A DNA stretch of 64,000 nt from Curtobacterium flaccumfaciens UCD-AKU (GCF_000349565.1 NZ_APJN01000081.1:1-64000); one strand, 5' to 3'. Positions 1-11,277 are shown, counted from the stretch's first letter. Made by a program: numbers and translations. Notes: generated from the letters alone by a model not told the origin.

Positions 1-40
1 GACAGGAGGCCCGGTGCCAGCTGGCACCGGGCCTCCTGTC
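1..40. terminator. Perfect 40-nt palindrome, terminator-like, copy A of a repeat family
   Basis: The 40 bases read identically on both strands and can form an 18-bp stem with a 4-base loop. The element sits 15 bases beyond the stop codon of ppc, so it probably ends ppc transcription. Its 32-base core is identical to the core of the palindrome at 20881-20920. There is no T-tract, which is usual for high-GC actinobacterial terminators. Confidence 0.75.
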
Positions 41-55
41 CGTGGGGTGGGGGCG

Positions 56-2713
<2,658 letters not shown>

Positions 2714-2854
2714 GGAGTCCTTTCCGGGTCGTCCGGGAGGCTGGTCCCGGGTCCCAGCAGCGTATCGGCACCCGGGGGCGCATGACGTCGACCGTCCGGA
2801 CGGACGCGGGGCGGGGTCCGGGCCCGGGCCCGGTGCCGGGCTGCCGCTGCCGCG

Positions 2855-3538
2855 TCAGGCCGGGACGGAGGCCCCGCCCGGCTCCTGCCGGAACGGCGCA
2901 CGTCGGGCATCGAGGCCGGCGAGCAGCCCGCGGTTCAGCTCGTAGGCCAGCTCGACCTCGGCGATCACCCGTTCCTGCTCGTCGGCCGACCACGGCGCGG
3001 CGTCGAGCTGGGCCCGGTAGGTGTGCTCGAAGTCGCTCGGGTCGGCGACCTGGTCGAAGATGTAGAAGAGGATCCCGTTCGTGTCGAACCCGAACCGCTC
3101 CGCCAGCACCTGCCCGATCACGTGCCCGCCGGACACGTCGCCGAGGTACCGCGTGTAGTGGTGTGCCACGAAGCCGCCGGGCCACTCGGCCGCGACCTCG
3201 TTCAGCCGTCGCACGTACGCGGTCGTCGCGGGCAGCGGGCACACCAGCTCGGACCAGTCCGGGCCGATCAGGTACTCCAGGTCGGCGCGGATCGCCGGCA
3301 TCCGGGTGAGCTGCGCGGTGACGAACGGCGCCGCCACGGGGTGGTCAGCCATGCGCTCCGCCGCCCGCTCGAGCGCGTCGTACACGAAGGCGTACTGTCC
3401 GAGCAGGTCCGCGTAGTCGGCGACGTCGCAGTCGCCGCCGAGCAGGTCCTGCATGAAGCCGCTCGTGGCCGAGGCACCGTGCGAGCGCCGCGTGCGTCGC
3501 CGCAGCAGCTCGGAGAACGGGATGACGGTCGAGTCCAT
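2855..3538 (-). CDS. hmuO: Biliverdin-producing heme oxygenase
   Basis: Opens the heme ring to biliverdin, CO and ferrous iron, releasing iron from captured heme in the cytosol. The 227-aa protein has the proximal heme ligand His20 (RRSHG) and the distal-helix motif YLGDVSGG, both family hallmarks. The ATG is chosen because the next in-frame Met (residue 28) would remove the heme ligand. No Shine-Dalgarno sequence precedes the ATG. A 16-base iron-box-like palindrome ends only three bases upstream, so the transcript may be leaderless and iron-repressed. It is divergent from the siderophore-interacting reductase, consistent with a shared iron-starvation response. Confidence 0.95.
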   Translation of the reverse strand: MDSTVIPFSELLRRRTRRSHGASATSGFMQDLLGGDCDVADYADLLGQYAFVYDALERAAERMADHPVAAPFVTAQLTRMPAIRADLEYLIGPDWSELVCPLPATTAYVRRLNEVAAEWPGGFVAHHYTRYLGDVSGGHVIGQVLAERFGFDTNGILFYIFDQVADPSDFEHTYRAQLDAAPWSADEQERVIAEVELAYELNRGLLAGLDARRAPFRQEPGGASVPA

Positions 3539-3541
3539 GAG

Positions 3542-3557
3542 GTAAGGCTAACCTTAC
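3542..3557. promoter_or_regulatory. Iron-box-like palindrome (DtxR/IdeR type)
   Basis: GTAAGGCTAACCTTAC has 6-base inverted arms around CTAA and resembles the DtxR/IdeR site family built on TTAGGTTAGGCTAACCTAA. It lies in the 84-bp gap between divergent heme oxygenase and siderophore reductase genes, close to the hmuO start codon. Binding of an iron-loaded repressor here would shut hmuO and possibly both genes. The sequence match is seen; the regulator is inferred. Confidence 0.75.
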
Positions 3558-3622
3558 TGATGCGCGCGTCAAGCAGGGATCACCCAGGTGACGCCGAACC
3601 TCCGAGAGGAAGCTCCCCCACG

Positions 3623-4468
3623 ATGAGCTCGAAACCCAAACGCCAGCAGCACGTCTTCGTCGTCGACCGCACCGAGCGACTCTCGCCCCACATGGTGCGC
3701 GTGCACCTGGGCGGCTCGGCGTTCGAGGACTTCGTCGCCCAGGCCGACCCCGACCGCCTCGCCGCCACCGACAAGTACGTGAAGCTCCTGCTCGCGAAGC
3801 CGTCGCTGGGGCTCGTGCCGCCGTACGACCTCGAGGCCCTGCGCGAGACCCTGCCGAAGCACGACCGCCCCGCCCGCCGCACCTACACCGTGCGCGCCGT
3901 CGACCACACCACGCGGACGATCGCGATCGACTTCGTCGTGCACGGCGACGCGGGCCTCGCCGGTCCCTGGGCAGCGTCCGCGCAGCCCGGCGACCGGATC
4001 GCCCTGTCCGGACCCGGCGGCGGCTACGCACCGACCACCGACCCGGCCTTCACGCACGTGCTGCTCGGTGACGACAGCGCCCTGCCCGCGATCGGGGCCG
4101 CACTCGAGTCGATGCCCGACACCGCCACCGGGGTCGCGCTGGTCGAGGTGGCCGGGCCGGCGGACGAGCAGGACCTCCGGCGCCCGGCCGGGGTCGACCT
4201 GCGGTGGCTGCACCGGGACGCCACCGGCGCACAGCCGGGCACGCTCCTGCTGGAGACGGCCCGCGGGCTGCCGCGTGCCTCCCGGCCGGTCCAGGTCTTC
4301 GCGCACGGCGAGCGGACCGCGATGAAGGCGATCCGTCGACTGCTGCAGGACGACTGGGGGCTGGAGAAACGCGAGATGTCGCTGTCGGCGTACTGGGCGC
4401 TCGGTCGTGGCGAGGACGAGTTCCAGGAGGAGAAGCGCGAGCCGGTCGGGGTGATCTTCACCGACTGA
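3623..4468 (+). CDS. Siderophore-interacting protein (FAD-dependent ferric-siderophore reductase)
   Basis: Flavoprotein of the SIP/ViuB family that reduces ferric siderophores in the cytosol with NAD(P)H so that iron is released. The 281-aa protein has the FAD-binding RRTYTVR motif around residue 92, the HGDAGLAGPWA and GDRIALSGPGG segments, a C-terminal pyridine-nucleotide-binding half, and the terminal YWALGRGEDEF motif typical of the family. ATG was chosen because the protein begins with the standard beta-barrel strand shortly after it. A purine-rich GAGAGGAAG lies about 12 bases upstream. Divergent from hmuO with an iron-box-like site between them. Confidence 0.93.
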   Translation: MSSKPKRQQHVFVVDRTERLSPHMVRVHLGGSAFEDFVAQADPDRLAATDKYVKLLLAKPSLGLVPPYDLEALRETLPKHDRPARRTYTVRAVDHTTRTIAIDFVVHGDAGLAGPWAASAQPGDRIALSGPGGGYAPTTDPAFTHVLLGDDSALPAIGAALESMPDTATGVALVEVAGPADEQDLRRPAGVDLRWLHRDATGAQPGTLLLETARGLPRASRPVQVFAHGERTAMKAIRRLLQDDWGLEKREMSLSAYWALGRGEDEFQEEKREPVGVIFTD

Positions 4469-4593
4469 CGGCGGGCCTGCGTGCCCGTTCTAGGTCGGTA
4501 CGCCCGATTCGACCAGGGACGCCCGGCACGCCCGGCGCGCGCAACGGCCGGGAGGCCCGGGGCGCGTCGGTGGGTCCGGCTAGCGTTCGGCGC

Positions 4594-5160
4594 ATGGTCA
4601 CCTCGTCGTGCTGCGTCCCGGGTTGCGCAGGCGTCCTCGCGGACGGACTCGCGGGCGTCCCCCTGTGCGGCGCGCACGTCGCGTTGGTCGCCGACCTCGC
4701 CGCCGAGCACCCCGGCGTCGAGGACGCCCTGCCCGGCCCGTGTCCGGTGTGCGCGTCCCGGATCGGGGTGCGCTACCCCTCCGGTGCGGTGTGCGCCCGA
4801 TGCGAGTGGCGGTGGGGCGAGGTACCCGACGGCGATCTGGCTCCCCCACGGGTCGACGTCGTCTACTACCTGCGCATGCGCGACGACTTCGGCGACCGCA
4901 TCAAGATCGGCACGACGATGAACCCCCGGCAGCGGCTCGCGGCCATCCCGCACCAGGACCTGCTGGCGTTCGAGCTCGGTGACCGGACGCTCGAGCGCCG
5001 GCGGCACGCCACGTTCGCGGCCAGCCGGTACCCGGGTACCGAGTGGTTCCGGGTGACGCCGGAACTGCTCGCCCACGTGGACATCGTCGCCGCCGGGGCC
5101 CACGACCCGTGGGACCTGCACGCGCGGTGGACGAGCGAGGCGCTCGCCTTGCGGGGCTGA
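4594..5160 (+). CDS. Zinc-ribbon plus GIY-YIG-like (T5orf172/MUG113) protein
   Basis: 188-aa protein. The N-terminal half has cysteine/histidine clusters (Cys6, Cys7, Cys11, Cys25, His28, then Cys50, Cys53, Cys67, Cys70) that look like two small zinc-binding modules. The C-terminal half carries VVYYLRM at about 89-95 and IKIGTTMNPRQR around 103-114, the signature of the T5orf172 branch of the GIY-YIG nuclease superfamily. These are often phage or mobile-element proteins that may nick or bind DNA; its own target is unknown. The ATG follows TAGCGT with a 7-base gap, the pattern expected of a leaderless transcript. Confidence 0.75.
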   Translation: MVTSSCCVPGCAGVLADGLAGVPLCGAHVALVADLAAEHPGVEDALPGPCPVCASRIGVRYPSGAVCARCEWRWGEVPDGDLAPPRVDVVYYLRMRDDFGDRIKIGTTMNPRQRLAAIPHQDLLAFELGDRTLERRRHATFAASRYPGTEWFRVTPELLAHVDIVAAGAHDPWDLHARWTSEALALRG

Positions 5161-5209
5161 GCCGCGGCAGGGCGGTCGGGGCGCGTGCGCAGCCGGTCGG
5201 GACGCCTGC

Positions 5210-6760
5210 TCAGGCGGCCTGCAGCATGCGGTCCGCGGTGCGGAGCGAGAGCGCCATGATCGTCAGCGCCGGGTTCGCGATGACCGCGCTCGGGAACACC
5301 GAGTTGTCAGCGATCCACAGGTTCGGGACGTCCCACGAGCGGCCGTCCTGGTCGACGACGGAGGTCTCGCGGTCCGTGCCCATCCGCGCGGTGCCGATGG
5401 TGTGCGCCGTGCGTTCGAGCACCCGGACGTCCTGACCGCCAGCAGCCTCGACGATGGTCGTCATCGTGCGGACCGCGTGGCGGCGGATCGCCTCTTCGTT
5501 CGAGCCCGGGGTGAACGAGACCCGCGCACGCGGGACACCGTGCTCGTCGAGTTCGTCGGTCAGCTGGAGGCGGTTGTCGTCGTACGGCAGGCACTCGGCG
5601 TTGATGCCGACGCCGGCCGAGAACGGGTAGTCGTGCAGCGCCCGGACGAGTTCTGCGCCGCGGAGTCCGCCGCCCCGGACCAGCGAGGTGGCGAAGGTCT
5701 GCGGCTGCGCGCCCAGGCTCTGGATGAGGTAGCCGCCGGCGAAGTCGGCGTCCGCCGGCCGCACGAAGTCCTCGGTGATGATCGACGACGGGTACCCGCG
5801 GTACGAACGCATCGACTCGTCGAACCGCGCCCACACCTGGGTGGCTCCGTGCGCGGTGAAGTTGCGACCGACCTGCCCGCTGCCGTTCGCGACACCGGTG
5901 TGCAGCAGCAGCCGCGGGGTCTCGACACCGCCCGCGGCGAGGACCAGGGACCGGCAGCGCTGGCGGTGCTCGCGCCCACCCGCGGTGTACACGACCGCCT
6001 CGACACGTCCACTCGAGTCGAGCTCGATGCCGTGCACGAAGGACTCCGGTCGGATCTCGGCACCGAAGGCCACGGCCGCCGGCAGGTAGGTCGTGTCCAT
6101 CGACACCTTCGCACCGTTGCGGCACCCCTGGTGGCACGATCCGCAGGACACGCAGGCCTGGCGCAGCCCGTGGTGCTCCTGGTGGCGGTCCTCGGTGGTC
6201 AGCCCGACCGGGGCATCGGTCGCGGTGATGCCTGCGGCAGCGGTGCCGCGCATCATCATGTCCGACGAGGCGTTCCGGGCCGGCGGGCGCATCCGGTAGC
6301 GGCGGGACGGGTCCCACGGGTAGTGCTCGGGACCGGCGACACCGACGTCGTGCTCGACCTGCTCGATCCATCCGGTGAGCTCGGCGTGGCTGATAGGCCA
6401 GTCCTGCCCTTCGCCGCTCTCGGTGCGGAGCCGCAGGTCGTGGGCGCTCGGCCGCGGGGTGAACGCGCCCCAGTGCAGCGTCGAACCGCCGACACCCGTC
6501 CCGCTGTTGTTCGGACCGAAGGCCGTCGGGGCTCCGCCACCGCTCAGCCGCTCGTCCATCCAGTTGATGTCACCGGGGGCGGCGACCTCGTCCGGCACGT
6601 GGTCGCCCGGCTCGGTGTTGCGGCCGGCCTCGAGCGCGACGACCGTCAGGCCACGGCGGGCCAGCGATGTGAGGAGCGGGGCTCCGCCGGCTCCGGTGCC
6701 GACCACCACCACGTCGACGACGTCGTCCGTGCCGTACGTGCGTTGTCCGTCGAGTCTCAT
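5210..6760 (-). CDS. GMC-family FAD-dependent oxidoreductase
   Basis: Large catalytic subunit of an alcohol or sugar dehydrogenase in the glucose-methanol-choline family. The 516-aa protein has the Rossmann GTGAGG at residues 21-26, a CVSCGSCHQGC cysteine cluster near residue 200 that is common in the gluconate/fructose-dehydrogenase-like branch, the HTIGTARMG motif that supplies the active-site base, and NLWIADNSVFP near the C-terminus. Its ATG overlaps the stop codon of the upstream gene (ATGA), so the two are translationally coupled. The partner carries a small-subunit-like domain. Substrate cannot be read from the sequence. Confidence 0.9.
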   Translation of the reverse strand: MRLDGQRTYGTDDVVDVVVVGTGAGGAPLLTSLARRGLTVVALEAGRNTEPGDHVPDEVAAPGDINWMDERLSGGGAPTAFGPNNSGTGVGGSTLHWGAFTPRPSAHDLRLRTESGEGQDWPISHAELTGWIEQVEHDVGVAGPEHYPWDPSRRYRMRPPARNASSDMMMRGTAAAGITATDAPVGLTTEDRHQEHHGLRQACVSCGSCHQGCRNGAKVSMDTTYLPAAVAFGAEIRPESFVHGIELDSSGRVEAVVYTAGGREHRQRCRSLVLAAGGVETPRLLLHTGVANGSGQVGRNFTAHGATQVWARFDESMRSYRGYPSSIITEDFVRPADADFAGGYLIQSLGAQPQTFATSLVRGGGLRGAELVRALHDYPFSAGVGINAECLPYDDNRLQLTDELDEHGVPRARVSFTPGSNEEAIRRHAVRTMTTIVEAAGGQDVRVLERTAHTIGTARMGTDRETSVVDQDGRSWDVPNLWIADNSVFPSAVIANPALTIMALSLRTADRMLQAA

Positions 6761-8136
6761 CGTGCAGCTCCGGTCGTCGGTGCGGTGTCGATCGTGGTGT
6801 GGGGTGCGGGGGCTTCGGGCTCCCAGGCCTCGCGCTCCCCCGCCGCGAACAGTCGGAAGCCCTGCTTGCGGACGCCGTCGCCACCGTTCGCGTAGCCGTC
6901 GAAGTCGATGGCGGCCATGGTGGCGGGGTGCGCGAGCCAGTGCTTCACCAGGTCGACGCTGGCGTCCTCGAACCACGCACGCAGCTGTTCGGCGTCGAGG
7001 CCACCGTCGGCGCGGTACCGACCGACCGCCACGGCCTCGAGCGCCTGGTCGAGCGCACCATCGCGGGCGGGTGCGGCGAGGACGTCGAGCGCGGCACGGT
7101 AGGCCTCGGCGTCCACCGGCAGCCCGTCGGGTCGCCAGCCGTCGCCGAGCCCGGCGGCGAGCTGCGCGTCGACCCGCAGCGCCAGGTCGACCTGGTCGGA
7201 ACCGGGCTGCGGGACGACGATCCTGGCGACCGCGCGGAGGGTGTCCAGCTGCGTCGGGGTGAGGGCCTGCGGTGCGGCGGCCGGGTCATCGGGCAGGGCA
7301 CGAGCGGCGAGCAGGCCCCGGGTGCGGGCGCTGACCCGCGGCGAGGCGATCACGCGGGCGTGCTCCACGGGGACGACCGGTGACCCAGCGACCCGGCGTT
7401 GCCAGAAGTCGCGGATGCGCGCGGCCACGGCCTCGGGCTGCTCCCACGGCAGCAGGTGGGCGGCGCCGTCGACGACGTGGAGCTCGTTGTTCGGCCAGTG
7501 CGGCACGGTCAGGCGGCGCTGGGCGTCGGCATCGAGGTCGCCGTCCTCGGCACCGGCGAGCACGAGGGCGGGCACCGGGTTCGGCGCCGCGTCGGACCAG
7601 TCTTCACGGCTGCCGCGGGTCAGCCAGTCCCGCCAGGCCTCGGGGTCGGTCCGCTTGACGTCCCGCACCGCCGCCGTGTGGCGCGACGGTGCGAGGGCCG
7701 ACGCCGTGTTCGCGGCGACGAACTCCTCGGCGTCGTCGGCGCTGATCGGGCCGTCGGCCGCCCACGACAGCATGGACCGGCGGCGGTCCTCGTCCATCGG
7801 CTCCGGGGCGAGCGGGGACGCGGCGAGGAGCACCACGGCACGCAGGCCGAACAGACCGTTCGCACCGGAGATCGTCCGGTCGGCGACCACCGTGGCGACC
7901 TTGCCGCCCATCGAGTGCCCGAGGAGTACCCATTCGGTCGAGCCGCTCGCGCCGATCGTGCGCTCCACCAGGACGGCCATCTCCTCGACGGTGGTGCCGG
8001 ACGACGCCGGGCTGCGGCCGAAGCCGGGCAGGTCGATGCCGATCAGGTCGAGGTCGCCGACGAGTTCGGCGCGCAGCAGCGCGAACTCCTCGGAACTCGC
8101 GCCGAGGGCGTGGAGACAGAAGACGGTGGTCACCAT
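6757..8136 (-). CDS. Alpha/beta hydrolase fused to a GMC small-subunit-like domain
   Basis: 459-aa two-domain protein. Residues 1 to about 245 are an alpha/beta hydrolase with the nucleophile elbow GHSMGG (Ser75) and a late histidine in DGAAHLLPWE. From about residue 290 the sequence reads LTPTQLDTLRAVARIVVP and ends with a KHWLAHPATMAAIDF segment, resembling the gluconate 2-dehydrogenase subunit 3 family that normally accompanies a GMC oxidoreductase as a separate small protein. The following coupled gene is such an oxidoreductase, which supports this reading. The start could also be the GTG one codon downstream. The fusion joins hydrolysis and oxidation in one operon; substrate unknown. Confidence 0.8.
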   Translation of the reverse strand: MVTTVFCLHALGASSEEFALLRAELVGDLDLIGIDLPGFGRSPASSGTTVEEMAVLVERTIGASGSTEWVLLGHSMGGKVATVVADRTISGANGLFGLRAVVLLAASPLAPEPMDEDRRRSMLSWAADGPISADDAEEFVAANTASALAPSRHTAAVRDVKRTDPEAWRDWLTRGSREDWSDAAPNPVPALVLAGAEDGDLDADAQRRLTVPHWPNNELHVVDGAAHLLPWEQPEAVAARIRDFWQRRVAGSPVVPVEHARVIASPRVSARTRGLLAARALPDDPAAAPQALTPTQLDTLRAVARIVVPQPGSDQVDLALRVDAQLAAGLGDGWRPDGLPVDAEAYRAALDVLAAPARDGALDQALEAVAVGRYRADGGLDAEQLRAWFEDASVDLVKHWLAHPATMAAIDFDGYANGGDGVRKQGFRLFAAGEREAWEPEAPAPHTTIDTAPTTGAAR

Positions 8137-8215
8137 GTATGCCTACCCGTCCCTTGCGGCCGCTCCCAGCCGGGCCGTACCCCGCCGGGTCGTGCGTGTA
8201 CCCCGATCGACGGCG

Positions 8216-9196
8216 TCACCGGGCGTACGCGTCGACGAACAGGGCGCCCCGGAGATCACGCAGGGTGTCCGCCAGGCGATCGACGGTGCGGCCGGAGATG
8301 CCCGACACCTGCAGGTCGTGCGGGCCGAGCGCCGGCAGCCGTCCGGTGCGGATGCGGACGACCTCCCACCCCACGGCGCGGACGGCGCGGTCCTTCTTCC
8401 GGTCGGTCTCCTGCCGCGGGCCGACGTGCTCGAGCCCGTGCCGCCCGGTGGAGTCGTACTCGATGGCGACGCGGAGCTCGGGCAGGATGATGTCGGGCCA
8501 GGCCTCGACGTGGTCGAAGAACGGGCGGTCGAGCCGGATCGCGGAGTGGTCGTAGGTGAACGCGAACCGCTCGGACAGCATGCCCCGGAGCTCGGCCTCG
8601 ACCGCCGAGGCCGTCGCCGGGGCGCAGACGCTCGTGAACGACTCACCCGACGGCAGCCGCGGGGTCTTCGGGCAGATCGTGCGGGGAACGGACTGGGCGC
8701 TCCGCCGTGGCGCCCCACCGGCCGACCCGGCGACGGGCCGACGGGACCGGGAACGGCTCGACGCGACGGCGCCGGCCGGGACCCCGCGCACCGGAGCCGC
8801 GGGCAGCGTCTGTCGTCCGGCACTCCGGACGACCCGCTGCGGCACGGGGACCGCCTGGGGCCAGTCCGACGGCAGCACCGGCCACCGCTGCGGCTGCGCC
8901 TGCACCGCGCACTCGGGGCACCACACGGAGCGGCGCCGCTCACGGCCCGGACGGGACCGCTGTTCGGACGGGGTCGCGACGAACACGTGCCCGACGTCGC
9001 ACTCCCAGGTGAGCAGGACCTCGGCCGCCGGGGGGACCTGGGTCAGGACGACGCCGTGGTTCCAGTCGGGGTGGTACTGCCGGATGAGCACCGGGTACGG
9101 CGCCCAGTCGGCGCGGAACTGACCGACGGCGTACGGCACCGCTTCGCCGCGCGACCACTGTCGGCGGCGCCACCACGCATCGACGGGTTCGGCCAC
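8216..9196 (-). CDS. Zinc-ribbon protein with a PD-(D/E)xK/VSR-like nuclease domain
   Basis: 326 aa from a GTG start. An N-terminal treble-clef-like zinc site is formed by Cys66, His70, Cys93 and Cys96 (WECDVGH and CPEC), followed by a basic, low-complexity linker. The C-terminal third contains PDIILPELRVAIEYDSTG, then DRKKDRAVRAVGWEVVRIR, which matches the D-E-K core of very-short-patch-repair-like restriction-fold nucleases. It may repair or cut DNA; no methyltransferase or defence genes are beside it. The start is preceded by TAGCGT with a 6-base gap, consistent with leaderless transcription. Function is inferred from fold motifs only. Confidence 0.7.
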   Translation of the reverse strand: MAEPVDAWWRRRQWSRGEAVPYAVGQFRADWAPYPVLIRQYHPDWNHGVVLTQVPPAAEVLLTWECDVGHVFVATPSEQRSRPGRERRRSVWCPECAVQAQPQRWPVLPSDWPQAVPVPQRVVRSAGRQTLPAAPVRGVPAGAVASSRSRSRRPVAGSAGGAPRRSAQSVPRTICPKTPRLPSGESFTSVCAPATASAVEAELRGMLSERFAFTYDHSAIRLDRPFFDHVEAWPDIILPELRVAIEYDSTGRHGLEHVGPRQETDRKKDRAVRAVGWEVVRIRTGRLPALGPHDLQVSGISGRTVDRLADTLRDLRGALFVDAYAR

Positions 9197-9280
9197 GCCA
9201 CCACGCTAGGAACGACCACCGACAATCACCGACGTCTCCGACAGCCGCGGATCGTCACCGATCACCCCGATCCGTGACGC

Positions 9281-9360
9281 CGCGTTGCGCCGGATGGCAC
9301 GGTGTTGCGCCGGATGGCACCGTGTTGCGCCGCGTGGCGGGGTGTTGCGCGAGGCGTTGT
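9281..9360 (+). repeat. Four 20-bp tandem repeats upstream of an ABC importer operon
   Basis: Four head-to-tail units of exactly 20 bases share the core GTTGCG, the first two being nearly identical (GTTGCGCCGGATGGCAC). They end 31 bases before the start codon of the permease gene, just upstream of its predicted -35 region. Twenty bases is about two helical turns, so a protein bound to each unit would sit on one face of the DNA. The same GGTGTTGCG string occurs at 16406-16414, in front of the facing monooxygenase operon. Confidence 0.7.
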
Positions 9361-9391
9361 CGGCGGCGTCCGGCCCTCCTACGGTCGCGAC

Positions 9392-10504
9392 ATGACCGAC
9401 ACCACCAGGGCCCCGCAGTGGGAGGCGACCAGCGTCGACGACGCGGGCCGGACGACCGGGGCGAGCCGCGCCTCCAGGCAGGAGCACGCGACCATCGACG
9501 CGGCCGGACGCGCCGCACTCGACCGGCGCGTCGTGCCGTTGCGGCACCCCGCGCGGTGGATCGCCGCCGCCCTTGTGCTCGTCGTGCTGCTGAACTTCGG
9601 CGAGACGTTGTTCACGAACGAGCAGTGGGGCTGGCCCGCCGTCGGGAAGTGGCTGTTCAGTCCGGCGGTGCTGACGGGCCTGCAGCTGACGCTCACCGCG
9701 ACGGCGCTGAGTGCCGTGATCAGCTTCGCGGGCGGCATCGTCGTCGCCGTCGCCCGGCTGTCGCGCAACCCGGTGCTGTCCGGGCTGGCGTGGGGCTACG
9801 TGTGGCTGTTCCGGTCGGTGCCGCTCATCCTGGTGCTCGTCTTCCTGTACAACCTCGGGTCGCTCTACCCGACGATCGGCATCGGGATCCCCTTCGGGCC
9901 GCAGCTCCAGGTGCCGACCGCCAACGTGCTCGGGGACCTGGCGATCGGGGTCATCGGGCTGAGCCTCAGTGAGATCGCCTACGCGTCCGAGATCGTCCGC
10001 GCCGGGGTGCTCGCCGTCGACCACGGGCAGCACGAGGCCGCACAGGCACTCGGGCTCCCCCGTCGCCGGCAGTTCGTGCGGGTGATCCTGCCGCAGGCGC
10101 TGCGGTCGATCGTCCCGGCGTTCGTGAACCAGGTCGTCGGACTGCTGAAGGCCTCGTCACTGCTGTTCTACGTCTCGCTGCTCGACCTGTTCGGCGTGGT
10201 GCAGAACCTGTCGAGCACCTACCCGACGGACATCATCCCGCTGCTCGTCGTCGCCACGATCTGGTACCTCGTGCTCACCAGCGCGGTCTCGATCGTCCAG
10301 TACTACGTCGAGCGGTGGACCGCCCGAGGTTCGGTCCGGACGTTGCCGCCCACGCCGTTCCAGCGGGTGCGGGCCGCCGTGCGTCGCGGTTCCGGACGCG
10401 GGTCGGGACGGCCTGGAGGCCCGGATCGCCCCCGGCAGTCCGCCTCCGCCGCGCGCGTGGTCGCGTCCGGCCCCGCTTCCACCGTCGACGACAGGACCAT
10501 CTGA
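9392..10504 (+). CDS. Amino-acid-type ABC transporter permease
   Basis: Inner-membrane channel subunit of a polar amino acid uptake system (HisMQ family). The 370-aa protein has a long cytoplasmic N-terminus, membrane segments near residues 60-80 and 105-125, and the coupling-loop motif EAAQALGLPRRRQFVRVILPQALR split over two readable parts (EAAQALGLP and VILPQALR), which contacts the ATPase. A hydrophilic basic tail closes it. The ATG follows TACGGT with a 6-base gap and lacks a Shine-Dalgarno sequence, so the operon mRNA may be leaderless. Its stop overlaps the next start (ATGA). Confidence 0.92.
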   Translation: MTDTTRAPQWEATSVDDAGRTTGASRASRQEHATIDAAGRAALDRRVVPLRHPARWIAAALVLVVLLNFGETLFTNEQWGWPAVGKWLFSPAVLTGLQLTLTATALSAVISFAGGIVVAVARLSRNPVLSGLAWGYVWLFRSVPLILVLVFLYNLGSLYPTIGIGIPFGPQLQVPTANVLGDLAIGVIGLSLSEIAYASEIVRAGVLAVDHGQHEAAQALGLPRRRQFVRVILPQALRSIVPAFVNQVVGLLKASSLLFYVSLLDLFGVVQNLSSTYPTDIIPLLVVATIWYLVLTSAVSIVQYYVERWTARGSVRTLPPTPFQRVRAAVRRGSGRGSGRPGGPDRPRQSASAARVVASGPASTVDDRTI

Positions 10505-11277
10505 TGAGCGCAGCGATCAGCATCCACGGAGCCGTCAAGGCGTTCGGCGACACGGTCGTCGTCGACGGCGTCGACCTGTCGCTGCCGTCCGGCAGCGTGA
10601 CCGTCGTCCTCGGCCCCTCCGGTTCGGGCAAGTCCACGCTGCTCCGGGCGATCAACCACCTCGAACCGCTCGACCGCGGGGTCGTCATCGTCGGCGACGA
10701 ACCCATCGGCGTCCGCCTGCGCACCGGCCGCGACGGGGTCCCCCGCTGGAAGGAGTTGCCCGAGCGGCACATCCTGCGGCAGCGGTCGCGGATCGGCTTC
10801 GTGTTCCAGCACTTCAACCTGTTCCCGCACCTGACCGCGCTCGAGAACGTGGCCGAGGGGCCGATCGCCGCCGGGGTCCCCCGTGCCGTGGCGCGCGACC
10901 GCGCGGCGGCCCTGCTCGAGCGCGTCGGACTCGGCGACCGTGGTGACACCCGGCCGCGGCAGCTCTCCGGCGGGCAGCAGCAGCGTGTGGCCATCGCGCG
11001 GGCGCTGGCGCTCGAGCCGTCGGTCGTCCTGCTCGACGAACCGACCTCGGCACTCGACCCGGAGCTCGTCGGCGAGGTGCTCGGGGTCATCCGGGGGTTG
11101 GCGGACACGGGCACCACGCTCGTCATCGTCACGCACGAGATCGCCTTCGCCCGCGAGGTCGCCGACCACGTCGTGTTCCTCGACCACGGGCGGGTCGTCG
11201 AGCAGGGGCCGCCGGCCCAGGTGCTCGACCACCCGCAGCACACCCGCACGCGCGACTTCCTGTCCCGCGTCCGCTGA
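10504..11277 (+). CDS. Amino-acid-type ABC transporter ATP-binding protein
   Basis: Cytoplasmic ATPase that powers the importer encoded on either side. The 257-aa protein shows Walker A GPSGSGKST, the Q-loop FQHFNLFPHLTA, the signature LSGGQQQRVAIARAL, Walker B VVLLDEPTSALDPE and the switch histidine in VTHEI. This layout is typical of GlnQ/HisP/TcyN-type ATPases for polar amino acids. The start overlaps the permease stop by four bases, so it is coupled to it. A solute-binding lipoprotein follows after a 33-bp gap. Confidence 0.95.
   Translation: MSAAISIHGAVKAFGDTVVVDGVDLSLPSGSVTVVLGPSGSGKSTLLRAINHLEPLDRGVVIVGDEPIGVRLRTGRDGVPRWKELPERHILRQRSRIGFVFQHFNLFPHLTALENVAEGPIAAGVPRAVARDRAAALLERVGLGDRGDTRPRQLSGGQQQRVAIARALALEPSVVLLDEPTSALDPELVGEVLGVIRGLADTGTTLVIVTHEIAFAREVADHVVFLDHGRVVEQGPPAQVLDHPQHTRTRDFLSRVR

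Noticed and set aside
9302-9391. Upstream extension of the ABC permease start to 9302
   Set aside because: It would translate the tandem repeat array; the ATG at 9392 has a leaderless-type promoter directly before it.
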